64,000 bases of DNA from Fulvimarina endophytica (lineage in GTDB: Bacteria > Pseudomonadota > Alphaproteobacteria > Rhizobiales > Rhizobiaceae): contig NZ_QURL01000009.1 of NCBI RefSeq assembly GCF_003403015.1, positions 88,060-152,059 of the forward strand, read 5' to 3'. The notes under the pieces are model-generated. The model did not search any database. It saw nothing but the letters and a program-made list of their open reading frames with translations, and was not told the origin of the DNA. Both the position numbers and the translations under genes were made by a program. Positions 27,201 through 35,509 of the stretch are shown in pieces. How positions within the stretch are numbered: position 1 is the stretch's first letter; every line of letters starts with the position of its first letter.

Positions 27201-27877
27201 GCGCCACCCAGGCCGCCGCGCCCGTCGACATGGCGGCGGATGTCGTCGCGCTTCTGGACGATCTCACCGAGAAGGGTGTCGAAGCCGAATTCACCGCCGA
27301 GCGAGAGCGCTTCGGCGAAGGCCTCGCGCAGGTCGCCCGCCGCCTCCCGGCCGCCGGCCAGCGCCGCCGCGCCGGTGACGAGGCGGCGCCTGACCTCCGC
27401 GAGCATCAGGCTGCTTTCGGCATCGTCCAGCACCTCGAAATGGCCCGCGACGTTCGCCTCCAGCGGGAACTGGTGGAGGAGGGCCTCGCAGAAGGCGTGG
27501 ATCGTCTGGATCTTGAGGCCGCCCGGCGTCTCCAGCGCGCGGGCGAAGAGCTGGCGGGCCTCGGCGGTGCGGCGCGCATCGGGCGCGCGTCCCTCGAGAT
27601 CCGAGGTTTCCCCGGCGAGTTCGGCTTCCGGCATGACCGCCCAGGCCGCGAGCCGGTGGAAGACGCGGTTCGCCATCTCGGCGGCCGCGGCCTTCGTGAA
27701 GGTGAGGCAGAGGATCTTCGAGGGATCGAAGCCGGCAAGGAGCAGGCGGACCACGCGCTCGGTGAGGACGTGGGTCTTGCCCGCTCCGGCATTGGCCGAG
27801 ACGAAGACCGAAAGGTTCGGATCGGCCGCGATCGCCTGCTGGCGGGCGGTATGGTCGCTGACGGCAAGCTGGCTCAT
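24233..27877 (-). CDS. addA: Double-strand break repair helicase-nuclease subunit AddA
   Basis: A 1214-residue UvrD-like helicase fused to a RecB-type nuclease, one half of the AddAB enzyme that processes DNA ends for RecA. Walker A is SANAGAGKT (27-35). DEAQDTSPRQW is the Walker B region and VAVGDEKQSIYSFQG is motif III. The nuclease Asp-Lys motif is VLIVDYKTNRPP near residue 1132. I chose the ATG at 27877 (MSQLAVSDHTARQ), which overlaps the addB stop by four bases. A longer form would add 14 arginine-rich residues inside addB. Confidence 0.94.
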   Translation of the reverse strand: MSQLAVSDHTARQQAIAADPNLSVFVSANAGAGKTHVLTERVVRLLLAGFDPSKILCLTFTKAAAAEMANRVFHRLAAWAVMPEAELAGETSDLEGRAPDARRTAEARQLFARALETPGGLKIQTIHAFCEALLHQFPLEANVAGHFEVLDDAESSLMLAEVRRRLVTGAAALAGGREAAGDLREAFAEALSLGGEFGFDTLLGEIVQKRDDIRRHVDGRGGLGGALDFLARALGVDPQDDEASIAAGLGPVPGFDANYRRTLLELASASDKSTDTALAGRLAAFEIETDPLKALDILREMVATKTGGRRKPSSTATKAVTGKLPDFEERLALAQDHLDEAGDRLASLKLFRASRAALTIADALERDYALLKRRRGRLDFTDLIARAADLLTRSEAAAWVHYKLDQGIDHILVDEAQDTSPRQWQVIRQLVDEFFVGRSSHNRTRTVFAVGDEKQSIYSFQGASPHMFDLERRAVEARAAEAGLDFQRVALNQSFRTLGAVLQAVDDVFEDPQNREGLSTDGEKPVHTSARQDGEGLVEIWPTIRAESVTEPEDWLAPMDEEPKSSPAYRLARRIAETIEAWIGDPVSHKGRLRPLHAGDVIVLVRKRTSFVPAMAAALRDRNIPVAGADRITLTDHIAVQDLIALGKVAANFEDDLSLAALLKSPLFDFTDDELMALALSRTRYEHLSAGLRKLGGEEGAARIPDWFADGEASRRLLTKAKAAITRLDELRGRTGFQSVFAFYARILGPEGGRAKLMARLGRDTADVVDAFLDLALSEEASGVSGLDAFLADLEAAPPQIKREMEGGRGEVRIMTTHASKGLEAPVVFLVDPGSAPYHVSHGARLVRWEGMPGLVAGEAPGYLWNVSKALETRAVADLREREKRQAEEEYRRLLYVGMTRAAERLVICGMAGPKGPSEDAWRERVETALKAKAQEIPGEDGEIACWRIGSRRSDALAKEEGGSARAASRRLDLTELAPEDLPPRPLSPSSAGAAFDAEADEGPEDEEGEDGGEEMVESPVLGASASPGFAIRRGLLVHRLLQHLPTVAPDERAAIAAAYAARSLPEASPAHRAALLSSVAAVMDDPRFAAIFTEASRAEVSVAGTVRIGAAHYAVNGTIDRLAVTTDEVLIVDYKTNRPPPEELGQVPRAYIRQLAIYRALVAPIYPDKRVRAALLFTEGPHLIELEPEVMDAAMAGLANHSPQGGERGMASA

Positions 27878-30800
27878 TCCTCGGATGCTCCCTCGCTCTC
27901 GCCCCCTGCCACGGCCCATTCGCGGGACCGTGCCAGATGATCGTAGGGGCCGGTGAAATCACCGGCGAAGGCCGGGCGGAAGCGCGATTTGAAGGGCGTT
28001 TCCGGCGTCAGATAATGCACCGCCAGAGCCTCGAAGCGCTGGACCGCGCGCTCCGACAGATCGTTCGGATCGAGCGCGTCGGCGCTCTTCGTCGCCTCCA
28101 TCGCAAGACTTTCGGCAACGACCTCGCGTTCGCGAAGGCGCACATAGACGAGATCGCCGATCCGATGCCCGGCTCCGCCGATGTCGAAGCCGCCGCGCAG
28201 CGCCATCCCGCCTTCCAGCGGCAGCTGCGGCGCGAGAAGCGTCCGCGCCTGCTTGACCGAGGGTCGCGTGCCGGTCTTGAAGTCGATGATCTCCACCGAT
28301 CCGTCGGTCATCACGTCCACCCGGTCGGCCTTGCCGACGAGTTCGACGTCCGAAAGATCGAAACGGGTTCCGCCGCCGATCTCCACATGGCGGCGCGCCA
28401 CGCGCGCGTTGCGCCCGCGCTCCCAGGCGAGATAGCCTTCCGCGATCGCCTCCATGCGCGGCCACCAGAAGGCCTCGATCTCCACCGGCAGCCTTGCGGC
28501 ATCGAAATGGGTGCGGGCGATATCGAGAAGGGCGGCGAACGCGGTCCCGGCCATCGGGTCCTCGCCGGAGGTCGCGAAGTCGGCGAGGATCGCGTGGTAG
28601 AGCGAGCCGCGCTCGGCGGCATTCGGCGAGCGCATCAGCGGATCGAGCGGTTCGATCTGCATGATGCGCCTCGCATGGATGGCATAAGGGTCGCGGATCA
28701 GCGTCTCGACCTCGGTGACGGAATAGCGCGCCGGCCGAAGCTCGACGGGCGGGCGCGGCTCGGGGCGGGGGGCACGGGCGACGGGGTCGCTCGCCTCGAG
28801 GCGCCGGGCGGCGTCGAGATAGACGCGGCCGCTCTCGCCAAGGCTTGCCGCGCGCTTCGGACCGCCGAGCGCGGCGATGCGCTGGACCCAGCGCGCGGCG
28901 ATCGTCGGCGCGCCGTCGGCCCTTGCGGCACGCGAGAGGATGACCCGGCGCGCGCCCATCGCCATCCAGAAATCGTGCGCGGCAAGGCCGATCCGGCGCT
29001 CGGGCGGATCGAGGGCGATTTCGCTGCGCATCATGCGCGACAGGAAGGCGCCGCTCCGTGCTCCCGAGGGCCAGCCTCCCTCGTTAAGGCCGCCGAGGAT
29101 CACCGTGTCGACGCTCTGGAGGCGCGCCTCCAGCGTGCCCCAGACGAAGGCTCTCGCGGAGAGACCGCCCTTCGGGCGCACGGTGACGCCGGCCATCAGC
29201 GCGTCGGTGACGTCTTCCAGCTCGCGCGGCGGGAAGGCGAAGCCGGTTTTGGGCGCGGCGACGAGGGAGGCGAGGAAGTCGGCCATCGCCCGTCCGGGCT
29301 CCTCGGCATAGAGTTCGCGCGCATGGCCCTTCTCGTCGCGGCAGAGATCTTCCAGAACAGAGGTCGTGACGCGGGCATAGTCGGCAAGTTCCAGGTCCTC
29401 GCTCTCGCGCAGGGCGATGAGCGGCGCGATCGCCTCCACGAAGGATCGGGCATAGCGGCCGGCAAGGGCGCGATCCTCCTTCGAAACGAGACGGGCGGGG
29501 CGAGAAAGGCCGCGCCGGATCTCGCTGCCGCCGTCCTCGGCGGGCTCGCTCGCGCCAAGCCGGGCGTCCACGATCTCGGACAGATTGGCGGCATCGGCGA
29601 GGTCGACCGTTCCGCGAAGGGCGATGAGTTCGATCGCGCGCGCCGCGCGCCTCGCCTCGGCGGGCGGCATTCCGAGGCACGCGAGGGGATGCTTCAGAAG
29701 CGCCAGCAGCGGGATCGGGTCGCCGGGCGCGAAGACAACGGAAAGGAGCGTGAGGGCGAGGGAGCCCGGCGCGGTCGCCTTGAGGGGCCTGCCGGCCGAA
29801 TCGTTGGCGCGGATGCCGAAGCGTTCCAGTTCGATGACGACGCGCCGGGCGAGATTGCGGTCGGGCGTGACGAGCGCCGTCGTCGCCCCCGCCTGCGAAA
29901 GCGCGTCGCGCATGGCGCAGGCGATGGCGAGCGCCTCCTCGCGCGGATCGCTCGCCTCGATCATCTCGATCCCGGCCACCGCGTCCTCGCCGTGCTCCCC
30001 GGCGCTCCGGCTCCAGTGATCGGTCGTCTCGGCCGGCCGCAGGGCATCGGACAGGAAGGCTTCGCGCGCGGCGAGCCGCTCGGAGCCCGCGCCGAGGCAC
30101 GTCACGTCCGCGCGCGAGGCGCCGAGGCCGTCGAGGATCCTGCGCAGCCCGTATTGGGGATGGCCGGGCGCTGCGATCGAGTGGCTGCGGTCGAGGGCCG
30201 AGAAGGCCCTGTCGTCGAGATGCATGTCGAGGCCGGGAAGAACCAGCGCGCCCCGTTCGAGGCCCGCGATCGCGGCCATCAGTTCGATCGTATGCGGGGC
30301 GGTCGCGGTGGATCCGGCGAGGATCACCGGGCCCTCGGGGGGATGGGCGCGAAGGCGCGCGGCCTCGGCCGCCAGCCACGCGTTCTTCGCATGGGCCTCG
30401 CTCGACCGGCCGTCGGCGGCAAGTTCGGCGGGCCAGTATTCGGTGACGATCTTCAGGAAGGTCAGCGTCAGCCGCCACCATTCGGCGAGATCGCCCGGCG
30501 CGAGATCCGCCAGCTGGCCGAAGGGCACGCCCTCGGTCTCGATCTCGTCGAGAAGGCTTCCGAGGTCGGAGGCGAGATAGAGCGCGTCGGCGGCCGAGGC
30601 CGGCAGGACCGCGTCCTCGTCGCCGAGAAGCGCCCTCAGTTCGGCCTCGCGGGTCGCCGTGCGCCAGGTACGCACCAGCCGGGCGAGGTGGAGGCGGCGT
30701 TCGAGCTCGCCCATCACCGGCTCGAAGCTCGTCGCATGATCGACGGACTGGAGAAGCTCGGCCTCCTCGCCCTCGCCGATCGGGCGGATCTGCGGCAGGA

Positions 30801-31008
30801 TCGCCGAGCCGCCGCCGAGCGCCTCCTGGAAAGCGAAGGCGAGGGAGCGCGCCGCGCGCCGCGTGGGCACGTAGATGAGGGTTCCGGCGAGAGCGAGCGG
30901 ATCGCGACCGGCGCCGAGACCCGGACCCATCCGGCCCGACAGGAGCGCGTCCGCAAGGGTCGGCAGGAAGGGCAGCCGGAGGGGAATCGAAAAGAGATTG
31001 AGGCGCAT
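27874..31008 (-). CDS. addB: Double-strand break repair protein AddB
   Basis: A 1044-residue subunit of AddAB of the alphaproteobacterial type. It starts MRLNLFSIPLRLPFLPTLA and has an inactive-helicase-like body (LGGLNEGGWPSGARSGAFLS is the family signature). A second nuclease domain near the end carries the motif VGKADRVD...VEIIDFKTGTRPS. AddB recognises recombination hot-spot sequences in other groups. The two genes overlap by four bases, so the subunits are made in step. The gene begins after a 223-bp gap that holds repeat copy E. Confidence 0.93.
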   Translation of the reverse strand: MRLNLFSIPLRLPFLPTLADALLSGRMGPGLGAGRDPLALAGTLIYVPTRRAARSLAFAFQEALGGGSAILPQIRPIGEGEEAELLQSVDHATSFEPVMGELERRLHLARLVRTWRTATREAELRALLGDEDAVLPASAADALYLASDLGSLLDEIETEGVPFGQLADLAPGDLAEWWRLTLTFLKIVTEYWPAELAADGRSSEAHAKNAWLAAEAARLRAHPPEGPVILAGSTATAPHTIELMAAIAGLERGALVLPGLDMHLDDRAFSALDRSHSIAAPGHPQYGLRRILDGLGASRADVTCLGAGSERLAAREAFLSDALRPAETTDHWSRSAGEHGEDAVAGIEMIEASDPREEALAIACAMRDALSQAGATTALVTPDRNLARRVVIELERFGIRANDSAGRPLKATAPGSLALTLLSVVFAPGDPIPLLALLKHPLACLGMPPAEARRAARAIELIALRGTVDLADAANLSEIVDARLGASEPAEDGGSEIRRGLSRPARLVSKEDRALAGRYARSFVEAIAPLIALRESEDLELADYARVTTSVLEDLCRDEKGHARELYAEEPGRAMADFLASLVAAPKTGFAFPPRELEDVTDALMAGVTVRPKGGLSARAFVWGTLEARLQSVDTVILGGLNEGGWPSGARSGAFLSRMMRSEIALDPPERRIGLAAHDFWMAMGARRVILSRAARADGAPTIAARWVQRIAALGGPKRAASLGESGRVYLDAARRLEASDPVARAPRPEPRPPVELRPARYSVTEVETLIRDPYAIHARRIMQIEPLDPLMRSPNAAERGSLYHAILADFATSGEDPMAGTAFAALLDIARTHFDAARLPVEIEAFWWPRMEAIAEGYLAWERGRNARVARRHVEIGGGTRFDLSDVELVGKADRVDVMTDGSVEIIDFKTGTRPSVKQARTLLAPQLPLEGGMALRGGFDIGGAGHRIGDLVYVRLREREVVAESLAMEATKSADALDPNDLSERAVQRFEALAVHYLTPETPFKSRFRPAFAGDFTGPYDHLARSREWAVAGGESEGASEE

Positions 31009-31130
31009 GGGCGGACGGTAGGGCCTGCCCGCCCGTTTGGAAAGCGTGCGCCTGCCGGTTCCGCCCCGCCGAGATCAACGCGATTTGCCGACTGTTCGCG
31101 CTCGCAGCGCCCGAAACGGATTCAGGCTCG

Positions 31131-31232
31131 CCTGAAGCGCGTCGGCATTCGGTGCACCCGAATGCCATGCTCCGGGTTTCCGTCGCGCGGGATGCGGGCG
31201 GAAAACCGGTGCCCGCTTTCCCGCGTCCTCGC
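31131..31232. repeat. 102-bp two-hairpin intergenic repeat, copy E
   Basis: This is copy D in reverse orientation. It starts with CCTGAAGCGC (31131-31140) and has the perfect hairpin GGCATTCGG (31144-31152) and CCGAATGCC (31158-31166). The core GGAAAACCGGTGCCCGC follows near 31200. The arms around the core are less perfect than in copy D. It abuts the rcdA stop codon and could also act as an RNA hairpin at the 3' end of that transcript. Confidence 0.82.
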
Positions 31233-31762
31233 TAGCGGTGGAAGGCGGTCTTCAGAAGGTTGATCTGCTCGCCGACGGGGTTCTTCGCCCCGTGATCGGT
31301 CCCGCGCGAGGGAGCGTCGTAGAGTTCGCGGTCGAGAAGGGCGATGCGGCGTTCGAGAAGCAGCGCCCGCATCAGGAGGTCGCGGAAGGTATCGGGAAGC
31401 TTGGCGAAGTGTTCGTCCCGCGAGGGCGTCGCCTCGCCGTTCAGCCGCACCTTCTTCTTTTCCGTCTCCACCTGTTCGCGCGTCATGTCGCCCTCGTTGA
31501 GGGCGCGCTGCAGGAGAAGCCAGGAGGCCATCTGCATCAGCCGCGTCGTCAGGCGCATGGATTCGGCCGAATACAGCGTCGAGAGGGTCTTCGGCATCGC
31601 CTGGGCCGCAAGGCGCCCGTCGCCGTCGAGATAGTTCGCCGTCTCGTCGACCAGCGTCATGCCCTCGTCGAACATCGGCTGGAAGGCGCGGCTATAGGCC
31701 TTGTGCTCGGCAAGGCTCACCGGGGCGGCCGTGCCCTTCATATCGTTCGTGCTCTGGCTCAT
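31232..31762 (-). CDS. rcdA: RcdA-type protease adaptor (DUF1465)
   Basis: A 176-residue helical protein of the DUF1465/RcdA family. In Caulobacter RcdA is a ClpXP adaptor that helps destroy CtrA and other proteins at a set point of the cell cycle. Family features are MTLVDETANYLDGDGR, STLYSAESMRLTTRLMQMAS and the C-terminal LLLERRIALLDRELYD. The ATG at 31762 gives a size near the Caulobacter protein. An ATG at 31783 would add seven residues, and neither start has an ideally spaced ribosome-binding site. Related pathway proteins such as CtrA, CpdR and PopA are not in this window. Family is fairly secure; function is inferred. Confidence 0.82.
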   Translation of the reverse strand: MSQSTNDMKGTAAPVSLAEHKAYSRAFQPMFDEGMTLVDETANYLDGDGRLAAQAMPKTLSTLYSAESMRLTTRLMQMASWLLLQRALNEGDMTREQVETEKKKVRLNGEATPSRDEHFAKLPDTFRDLLMRALLLERRIALLDRELYDAPSRGTDHGAKNPVGEQINLLKTAFHR

Positions 31763-32187
31763 GAACTTGAAAGGTCGCTCCATTCGCACGGCAATTCGAT
31801 TCGCAAGCCGGCATCCTGACCGTTGGAAGATGCCGAATCGGCGGCGTGAGGGCAAGAATCCGTCGTCACGAACGGTTAACGAAGCCGCAGGCCTTGCCGT
31901 CGAGTTAGCACGTCACGCTGGAATGAAACAGGCGGGAGGCGCCCGGCGCCCGGCGGCGAAACAAAAAAAAGAGCCGTCGGGGACGGCTCTGAAAAGTTTC
32001 AACAGGGAGGCGTCAAACGATGCGCCCGAAGGCGCGCCGTCTGTACGATGTCTCGAAGACGATCCGAAATTTCGTACTGTCATCATTAAAGCGCGTAAAC
32101 CTTGATCGAGAATGAAGGGGACGCCTCCCCGTATCGAACTCCTTCACTACGTTCCGTGTCACGGCCGGCATGCAAAGGAGTTCAGCC
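31763..32187. other. Gap with an orphan minus-strand terminator (possible small RNA)
   Basis: A 425-bp gap between rcdA and the quinone oxidoreductase gene holds no convincing protein gene. A clean terminator pointing left sits at 31963-31989, yet no minus-strand gene lies to its right. The 150-200 bases before it on the minus strand are therefore a candidate small RNA. The same stretch contains a small hairpin (GGGGA and TCCCC near 32116-32130). Confidence 0.45.
31963..31989 (-). terminator. Orphan intrinsic terminator, minus strand
   Basis: GAGCCGTC (31971-31978) and GACGGCTC (31982-31989) form a perfect 8-bp stem with a three-base loop. On the minus strand eight T residues follow (A at 31963-31970 on the plus strand). 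No plus-strand T run exists, so it works leftwards only. It is about 200 bp upstream of rcdA, which reads the same way, so it could also be an attenuator in an rcdA leader. Confidence 0.8.
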
Positions 32188-33192
32188 ATGGGCGAAGACA
32201 ACGAGATGCGCATCGTCGCGCTGAAGGGGGCCGGCGGCCCCGAGGTGCTGGTGGTCGAGACCCGGACGAAGCCCGAGCCCGGGCCCGGCGAGATCCGGAT
32301 CGCGGTGGCCGCCGCAGGCGTCAACCGGCCCGACGTCATGCAGCGCGAGGGCGCCTATCCGCCGCCTGAGGGCGCGCCGGACTGGCCGGGACTGGAGGTC
32401 GCCGGCATCGTGGAGGCGATCGGCGAGGGTGCCTCGCGCTTTTCCAAGGGCGACCGGGTGATGGCCCTCGTTCCCGGCGGCGGCTATGCGGAAGCGGTCA
32501 CGGTCCACGAGACGAACGCCATCGCGGTTCCCGGCGGCATCGACCTGACGAAGGCCGCCGCGATCCCCGAGACCTTCTTCACCGTCTGGAGCAATGTCTT
32601 CGTGCGCGCCGGGCTGAAGGAGGGCGAGGTCTTTCTCGTCCATGGCGGCACCAGCGGCATCGGAACCACCGCGATCCAGCTCGCCCGCCATTTCGGCGCG
32701 CGCGTCTTCGCGACCGCCGGCAGCGACGAGAAGTGCCGGGCGGCCGAAGAGCTCGGCGCCGAGGCCTGTTTCAACTACAAGACCCAGGATTTCGCCGAGG
32801 AGATCGCCAAGGCGACGGACGGCCACGGTGCCGACGTCATCCTCGACATGGTCGGCGGCGACTATGCGAACCGCAACCTGACATGCGCCGCGATCGAGGG
32901 GCGGATCGTCCAGATCGCCTTCCTGAAGGGGCCGAAGACCGAGATCGATCTCAGCCGGATCATGCTGAAGCGCCTCGTCTTCACGGGCTCGACGCTCAGG
33001 GCGCGGAGCGTCGAGTTCAAGGCCTCCATCGCCGAGGATCTCGCCCGGCGCGTCGTGCCGCTCATCGCGGACGGCACGCTCGGCCCGGTGATGGAGCGGA
33101 CCTATCCGCTCGAGGAGGCGGCGGAGGCCCACCGGCACATGGACGAGGACCATATCGGCAAGATCGTGCTGACGACGGGACTGCCGACATGA
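32188..33192 (+). CDS. NAD(P)H-quinone oxidoreductase (zinc-free MDR, PIG3/QorA-like)
   Basis: A 334-residue medium-chain dehydrogenase/reductase. The N-terminal catalytic part has AAAGVNRPDVMQREG and PGLEVAGIVEAIGEG, without the cysteine set of structural zinc. The cofactor motif is VHGGTSGIGTTAIQLA near residue 150. The order fits PIG3-type quinone oxidoreductases, which reduce quinones with NADPH. The ATG at 32188 follows AAAGGAG (32175-32181). A further in-frame ATG at 32170 lies upstream but lacks a site. It is the first gene of a plus-strand run ahead of an exchanger gene. Confidence 0.87.
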   Translation: MGEDNEMRIVALKGAGGPEVLVVETRTKPEPGPGEIRIAVAAAGVNRPDVMQREGAYPPPEGAPDWPGLEVAGIVEAIGEGASRFSKGDRVMALVPGGGYAEAVTVHETNAIAVPGGIDLTKAAAIPETFFTVWSNVFVRAGLKEGEVFLVHGGTSGIGTTAIQLARHFGARVFATAGSDEKCRAAEELGAEACFNYKTQDFAEEIAKATDGHGADVILDMVGGDYANRNLTCAAIEGRIVQIAFLKGPKTEIDLSRIMLKRLVFTGSTLRARSVEFKASIAEDLARRVVPLIADGTLGPVMERTYPLEEAAEAHRHMDEDHIGKIVLTTGLPT

Positions 33193-33223
33193 GGCGTCTC
33201 TCCCCGATGCGCCCTGCTGCCCG

Positions 33224-34255
33224 ATGATCGATTTCGGCGCCTTCGGGCCGACGGTCAACCTCCTCGTCTTTCTCGCCGCTGCGGCCGCGATCGCGTTCGC
33301 GGGCGTGAAGCTCTCGGTCATCGCCGACGAACTCGCCGACCGCACCGGGATGGGGGAGGTCGTCGCCGGCGCCCTCTTCGTCGGCGTCTCCACCTCCCTG
33401 CCGGGCGCGATCACCTCGATCTCGACGGCGGCCCAGGGCTTTCCGGAACTCGCCATCGGCAACGCGCTCGGGGGGCTCACCGCCCAGACCCTCTTCATCG
33501 CCGTCGCCGACGCGGTCTATCGGCGCGCCAATCTCGAACATGCGGCGGCGACGCCGGTGGCGCTCTCCCAGGGCATTCTCTTCATCGCGCTCCTGACCAT
33601 GGCCCTGTTCGGAACCGTCACCGCCGGTCTCGTCACCTTCGGCCTGCACCCGGTCTCGGTCCTGCTCCCGGTCGCCTATGTCGCGGGCCTCTTCCTGCTC
33701 CGCCAGATCCGCAACGAGGGGATGTGGATGGTCAAGCAGACCGACGAGACGCGGGAGGAGGAATCGGACGCCTCTGAGAGCGAGGACGAGCGTTCCGATC
33801 GACGGCTCTGGGGTCTCTTCGCCCTCTATGCCGCGATCACGGGCATCGCCGGTTACGGGATCGGCCAGAGCTCGATCGCCCTGATCGGCTTCACGGGCAT
33901 GTCCCAGACCCTGTTCGGCTCGACCTTCACCGCGATCGCGAACTCCCTGCCCGAGCTCGTCACGGCGGTGGCGGCCGTGCGCATCGGAGCGGTCGGCCTC
34001 GCGGTCGGCGACATCATCGGCGGTAACGCCTTCGACGTCCTGTTCCTGTCGGCGGCCGATTTCGTCTCGGACGGCTCGATCTTCCAGGCCGCCAGCAGCA
34101 AGGATCAGGCCACCGCGCTGATCGCCATGCTGATGATCGCGCTCATCCTGTTCGGCATGATGAAGCGGGTCAAACGCGGCATCTTCAACATCGGCTTCGA
34201 GTCGGTCGGCGTCTTCCTGCTCTACGGGGTATCCATTCTCGTGCTGGTCCTGTGA
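33224..34255 (+). CDS. Sodium/calcium-exchanger-family membrane protein
   Basis: A 343-residue CaCA-family cation antiporter with about ten membrane segments. The second alpha repeat is well kept (GSTFTAIANSLPELVTAVAA, then GDIIGGNAFDVL). The first is altered (GVSTSLPGAITSISTAA), with Pro-Gly in place of the usual Pro-Glu pair, although FPELAIGNALGG follows. A charged cytoplasmic loop of about 25 residues (TDETREEESDASESEDERSD) separates the halves. The ion is not predictable. The start is 31 bp after the oxidoreductase stop, so co-transcription is possible. Confidence 0.85.
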   Translation: MIDFGAFGPTVNLLVFLAAAAAIAFAGVKLSVIADELADRTGMGEVVAGALFVGVSTSLPGAITSISTAAQGFPELAIGNALGGLTAQTLFIAVADAVYRRANLEHAAATPVALSQGILFIALLTMALFGTVTAGLVTFGLHPVSVLLPVAYVAGLFLLRQIRNEGMWMVKQTDETREEESDASESEDERSDRRLWGLFALYAAITGIAGYGIGQSSIALIGFTGMSQTLFGSTFTAIANSLPELVTAVAAVRIGAVGLAVGDIIGGNAFDVLFLSAADFVSDGSIFQAASSKDQATALIAMLMIALILFGMMKRVKRGIFNIGFESVGVFLLYGVSILVLVL

Positions 34256-34425
34256 GCCGGCCGGCCCCGAATCGGCCCGGCCCGAGGCGCCGTGCGGACG
34301 CGACCTTATCGAAAGGGGATGTTGCGGGCCGCAGTCCGAGCCCCTATAACAGCCGAGAATTCCCGCACATTGTGGTAACGCCCACGCCCGCCCCCTGAAG
34401 GCGCGGCTCAAGAAGGATCGTATCC

Positions 34426-35148
34426 GTGGCCCAGCAACTCCTGATGCCGAAAGCGACCGCCGTCTGGCTGGTCGACAACACGTCCCTCTCCTTCGATCAG
34501 ATCGCGGACTTCTGTTCCATGCATCCGCTCGAGATCAAGGCGATCGCCGACGGTGAGGCCGCGCAGGGCATCAAGGGTCTCGATCCGATCTCCAACGGCC
34601 AGCTGACGCGCGAGGACATCGAGAAGGCCGAGCAGAACGACAAGCTGCGGCTGAAGCTCGCCCCGCCCAAGGTTCGCGTGGCCGAAAGCAAGCGCAAGGC
34701 GCCGCGCTATACGCCGGTCTCCAAGCGCCAGGACCGGCCGAACGCCATCCTGTGGCTGGTGCGCAGCCATCCCGAGCTCGAGAACGCGGCGATCTCCCGT
34801 CTCGTCGGAACCACCAAGAACACCATCGAGGCGATCCGCGACCGCTCGCACTGGAACTCGGCCAATCTCGTGCCGATGGACCCGGTGACGCTGGGCCTGT
34901 GCACCCAGATCGACCTCGATCTGGAGGTCGAGAAGGCGACGCGCGGCCTGCCGCCCAAGCCCGAGGACCTTGCCGAGGAGGAGCGTCTCCTGTCGGCCTC
35001 GCAGACCGAGAACTGGGTTTCGGCCGGCGCGGGCTTCAGCAGCCGGCGCGAGCGCGAGGAGGACGGCGAACTCGACGAGGCGGCGGTCTTCGCCAAGCTG
35101 TCCTCCATGAAGGGCCGCAGCGACGACGAGAGCGACGACGAGCGCTGA
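34426..35148 (+). CDS. trcR: Cell-cycle transcriptional regulator TrcR (DUF1013)
   Basis: A 240-residue protein of the DUF1013/TrcR family, restricted to alphaproteobacteria. It opens LLMPKATAVWLVDNTSLSFDQIADFC, then has IKAIADGEAAQGIKGLDPI and SHPELENAAISRLVGTTKNTIEAIRDRSHWN, which resemble two helix-turn-helix-like units, and it ends in an acidic, disordered tail. TrcR is linked to RNA polymerase and cell-cycle transcription in Caulobacter. The start is a GTG at 34426. A strong terminator follows at 35185, so it is a single-gene unit. Confidence 0.88.
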   Translation: MAQQLLMPKATAVWLVDNTSLSFDQIADFCSMHPLEIKAIADGEAAQGIKGLDPISNGQLTREDIEKAEQNDKLRLKLAPPKVRVAESKRKAPRYTPVSKRQDRPNAILWLVRSHPELENAAISRLVGTTKNTIEAIRDRSHWNSANLVPMDPVTLGLCTQIDLDLEVEKATRGLPPKPEDLAEEERLLSASQTENWVSAGAGFSSRREREEDGELDEAAVFAKLSSMKGRSDDESDDER

Positions 35149-35184
35149 CCCGTCCGGGCCGGGGATCGTTTCGGCGCCTTTCGG

Positions 35185-35218
35185 GGCCGTGTCCGCACAT
35201 CGCGGGCACGGCCTTTTT
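35185..35218 (+). terminator. Intrinsic terminator after trcR
   Basis: A 12-bp stem pairs 35185-35196 with 35202-35213 (one G-T pair) around the loop ACATC, followed by five T residues (35214-35218). It lies about 35 bp after the trcR stop. Confidence 0.92.
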
Positions 35219-35509
35219 CATGCCCGGGGGTGGGGGAGGCGCACGGCTCGCCTTTTCCTATGGACTTTTGCATGGTTTCCGCGATGCTCCGCCCATTGCG
35301 TCGCATCCCCCACAGACGAGCGGGCGGGGCGGGCACCCTAGCTTTTCTTCCCCCGTTCGGGAGAGGGGCGGGCACCCTAGCCCCGATGCGCGGCGCCGAA
35401 GATCGACATGCGATGTTCGGGCCGCGCGGTGCGAAACCGAGAGATTGGAGACGAGGCCCGCTTTCCGCACCGGGCCGACGCTCTTTCGAGACAGGAAAGA
35501 AGCCGCGCC
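35219..35509. other. Gap with a 17-bp direct repeat
   Basis: No convincing gene lies between the trcR terminator and the CobH-fusion gene. The gap holds a 17-bp exact direct repeat (GGGGCGGGCACCCTAGC) at 35326-35342 and 35365-35381. Between the copies is a CCCCC...GAGAGGGG hairpin. I see no cobalamin riboswitch consensus here although cob genes follow. Confidence 0.55.
35326..35381. repeat. 17-bp exact direct repeat around a hairpin
   Basis: The unit GGGGCGGGCACCCTAGC occurs at 35326-35342 and 35365-35381, 39 bp apart start to start. The intervening sequence can fold through CCCCCG and GAGAGGGG. Function is unknown; it could be a relic repeat or a regulatory site for the cob genes. Confidence 0.7.

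Noticed and set aside
32013..32171. A 52-codon minus-strand frame ending near the orphan terminator
   Set aside because: It has no ribosome-binding site and an arginine-rich sequence of non-coding type. The terminator more likely ends an untranslated RNA.
35219..35509. Cobalamin riboswitch before cobH
   Set aside because: I could not find the conserved B12-box core sequence; only a GC-rich direct repeat and hairpin are present.
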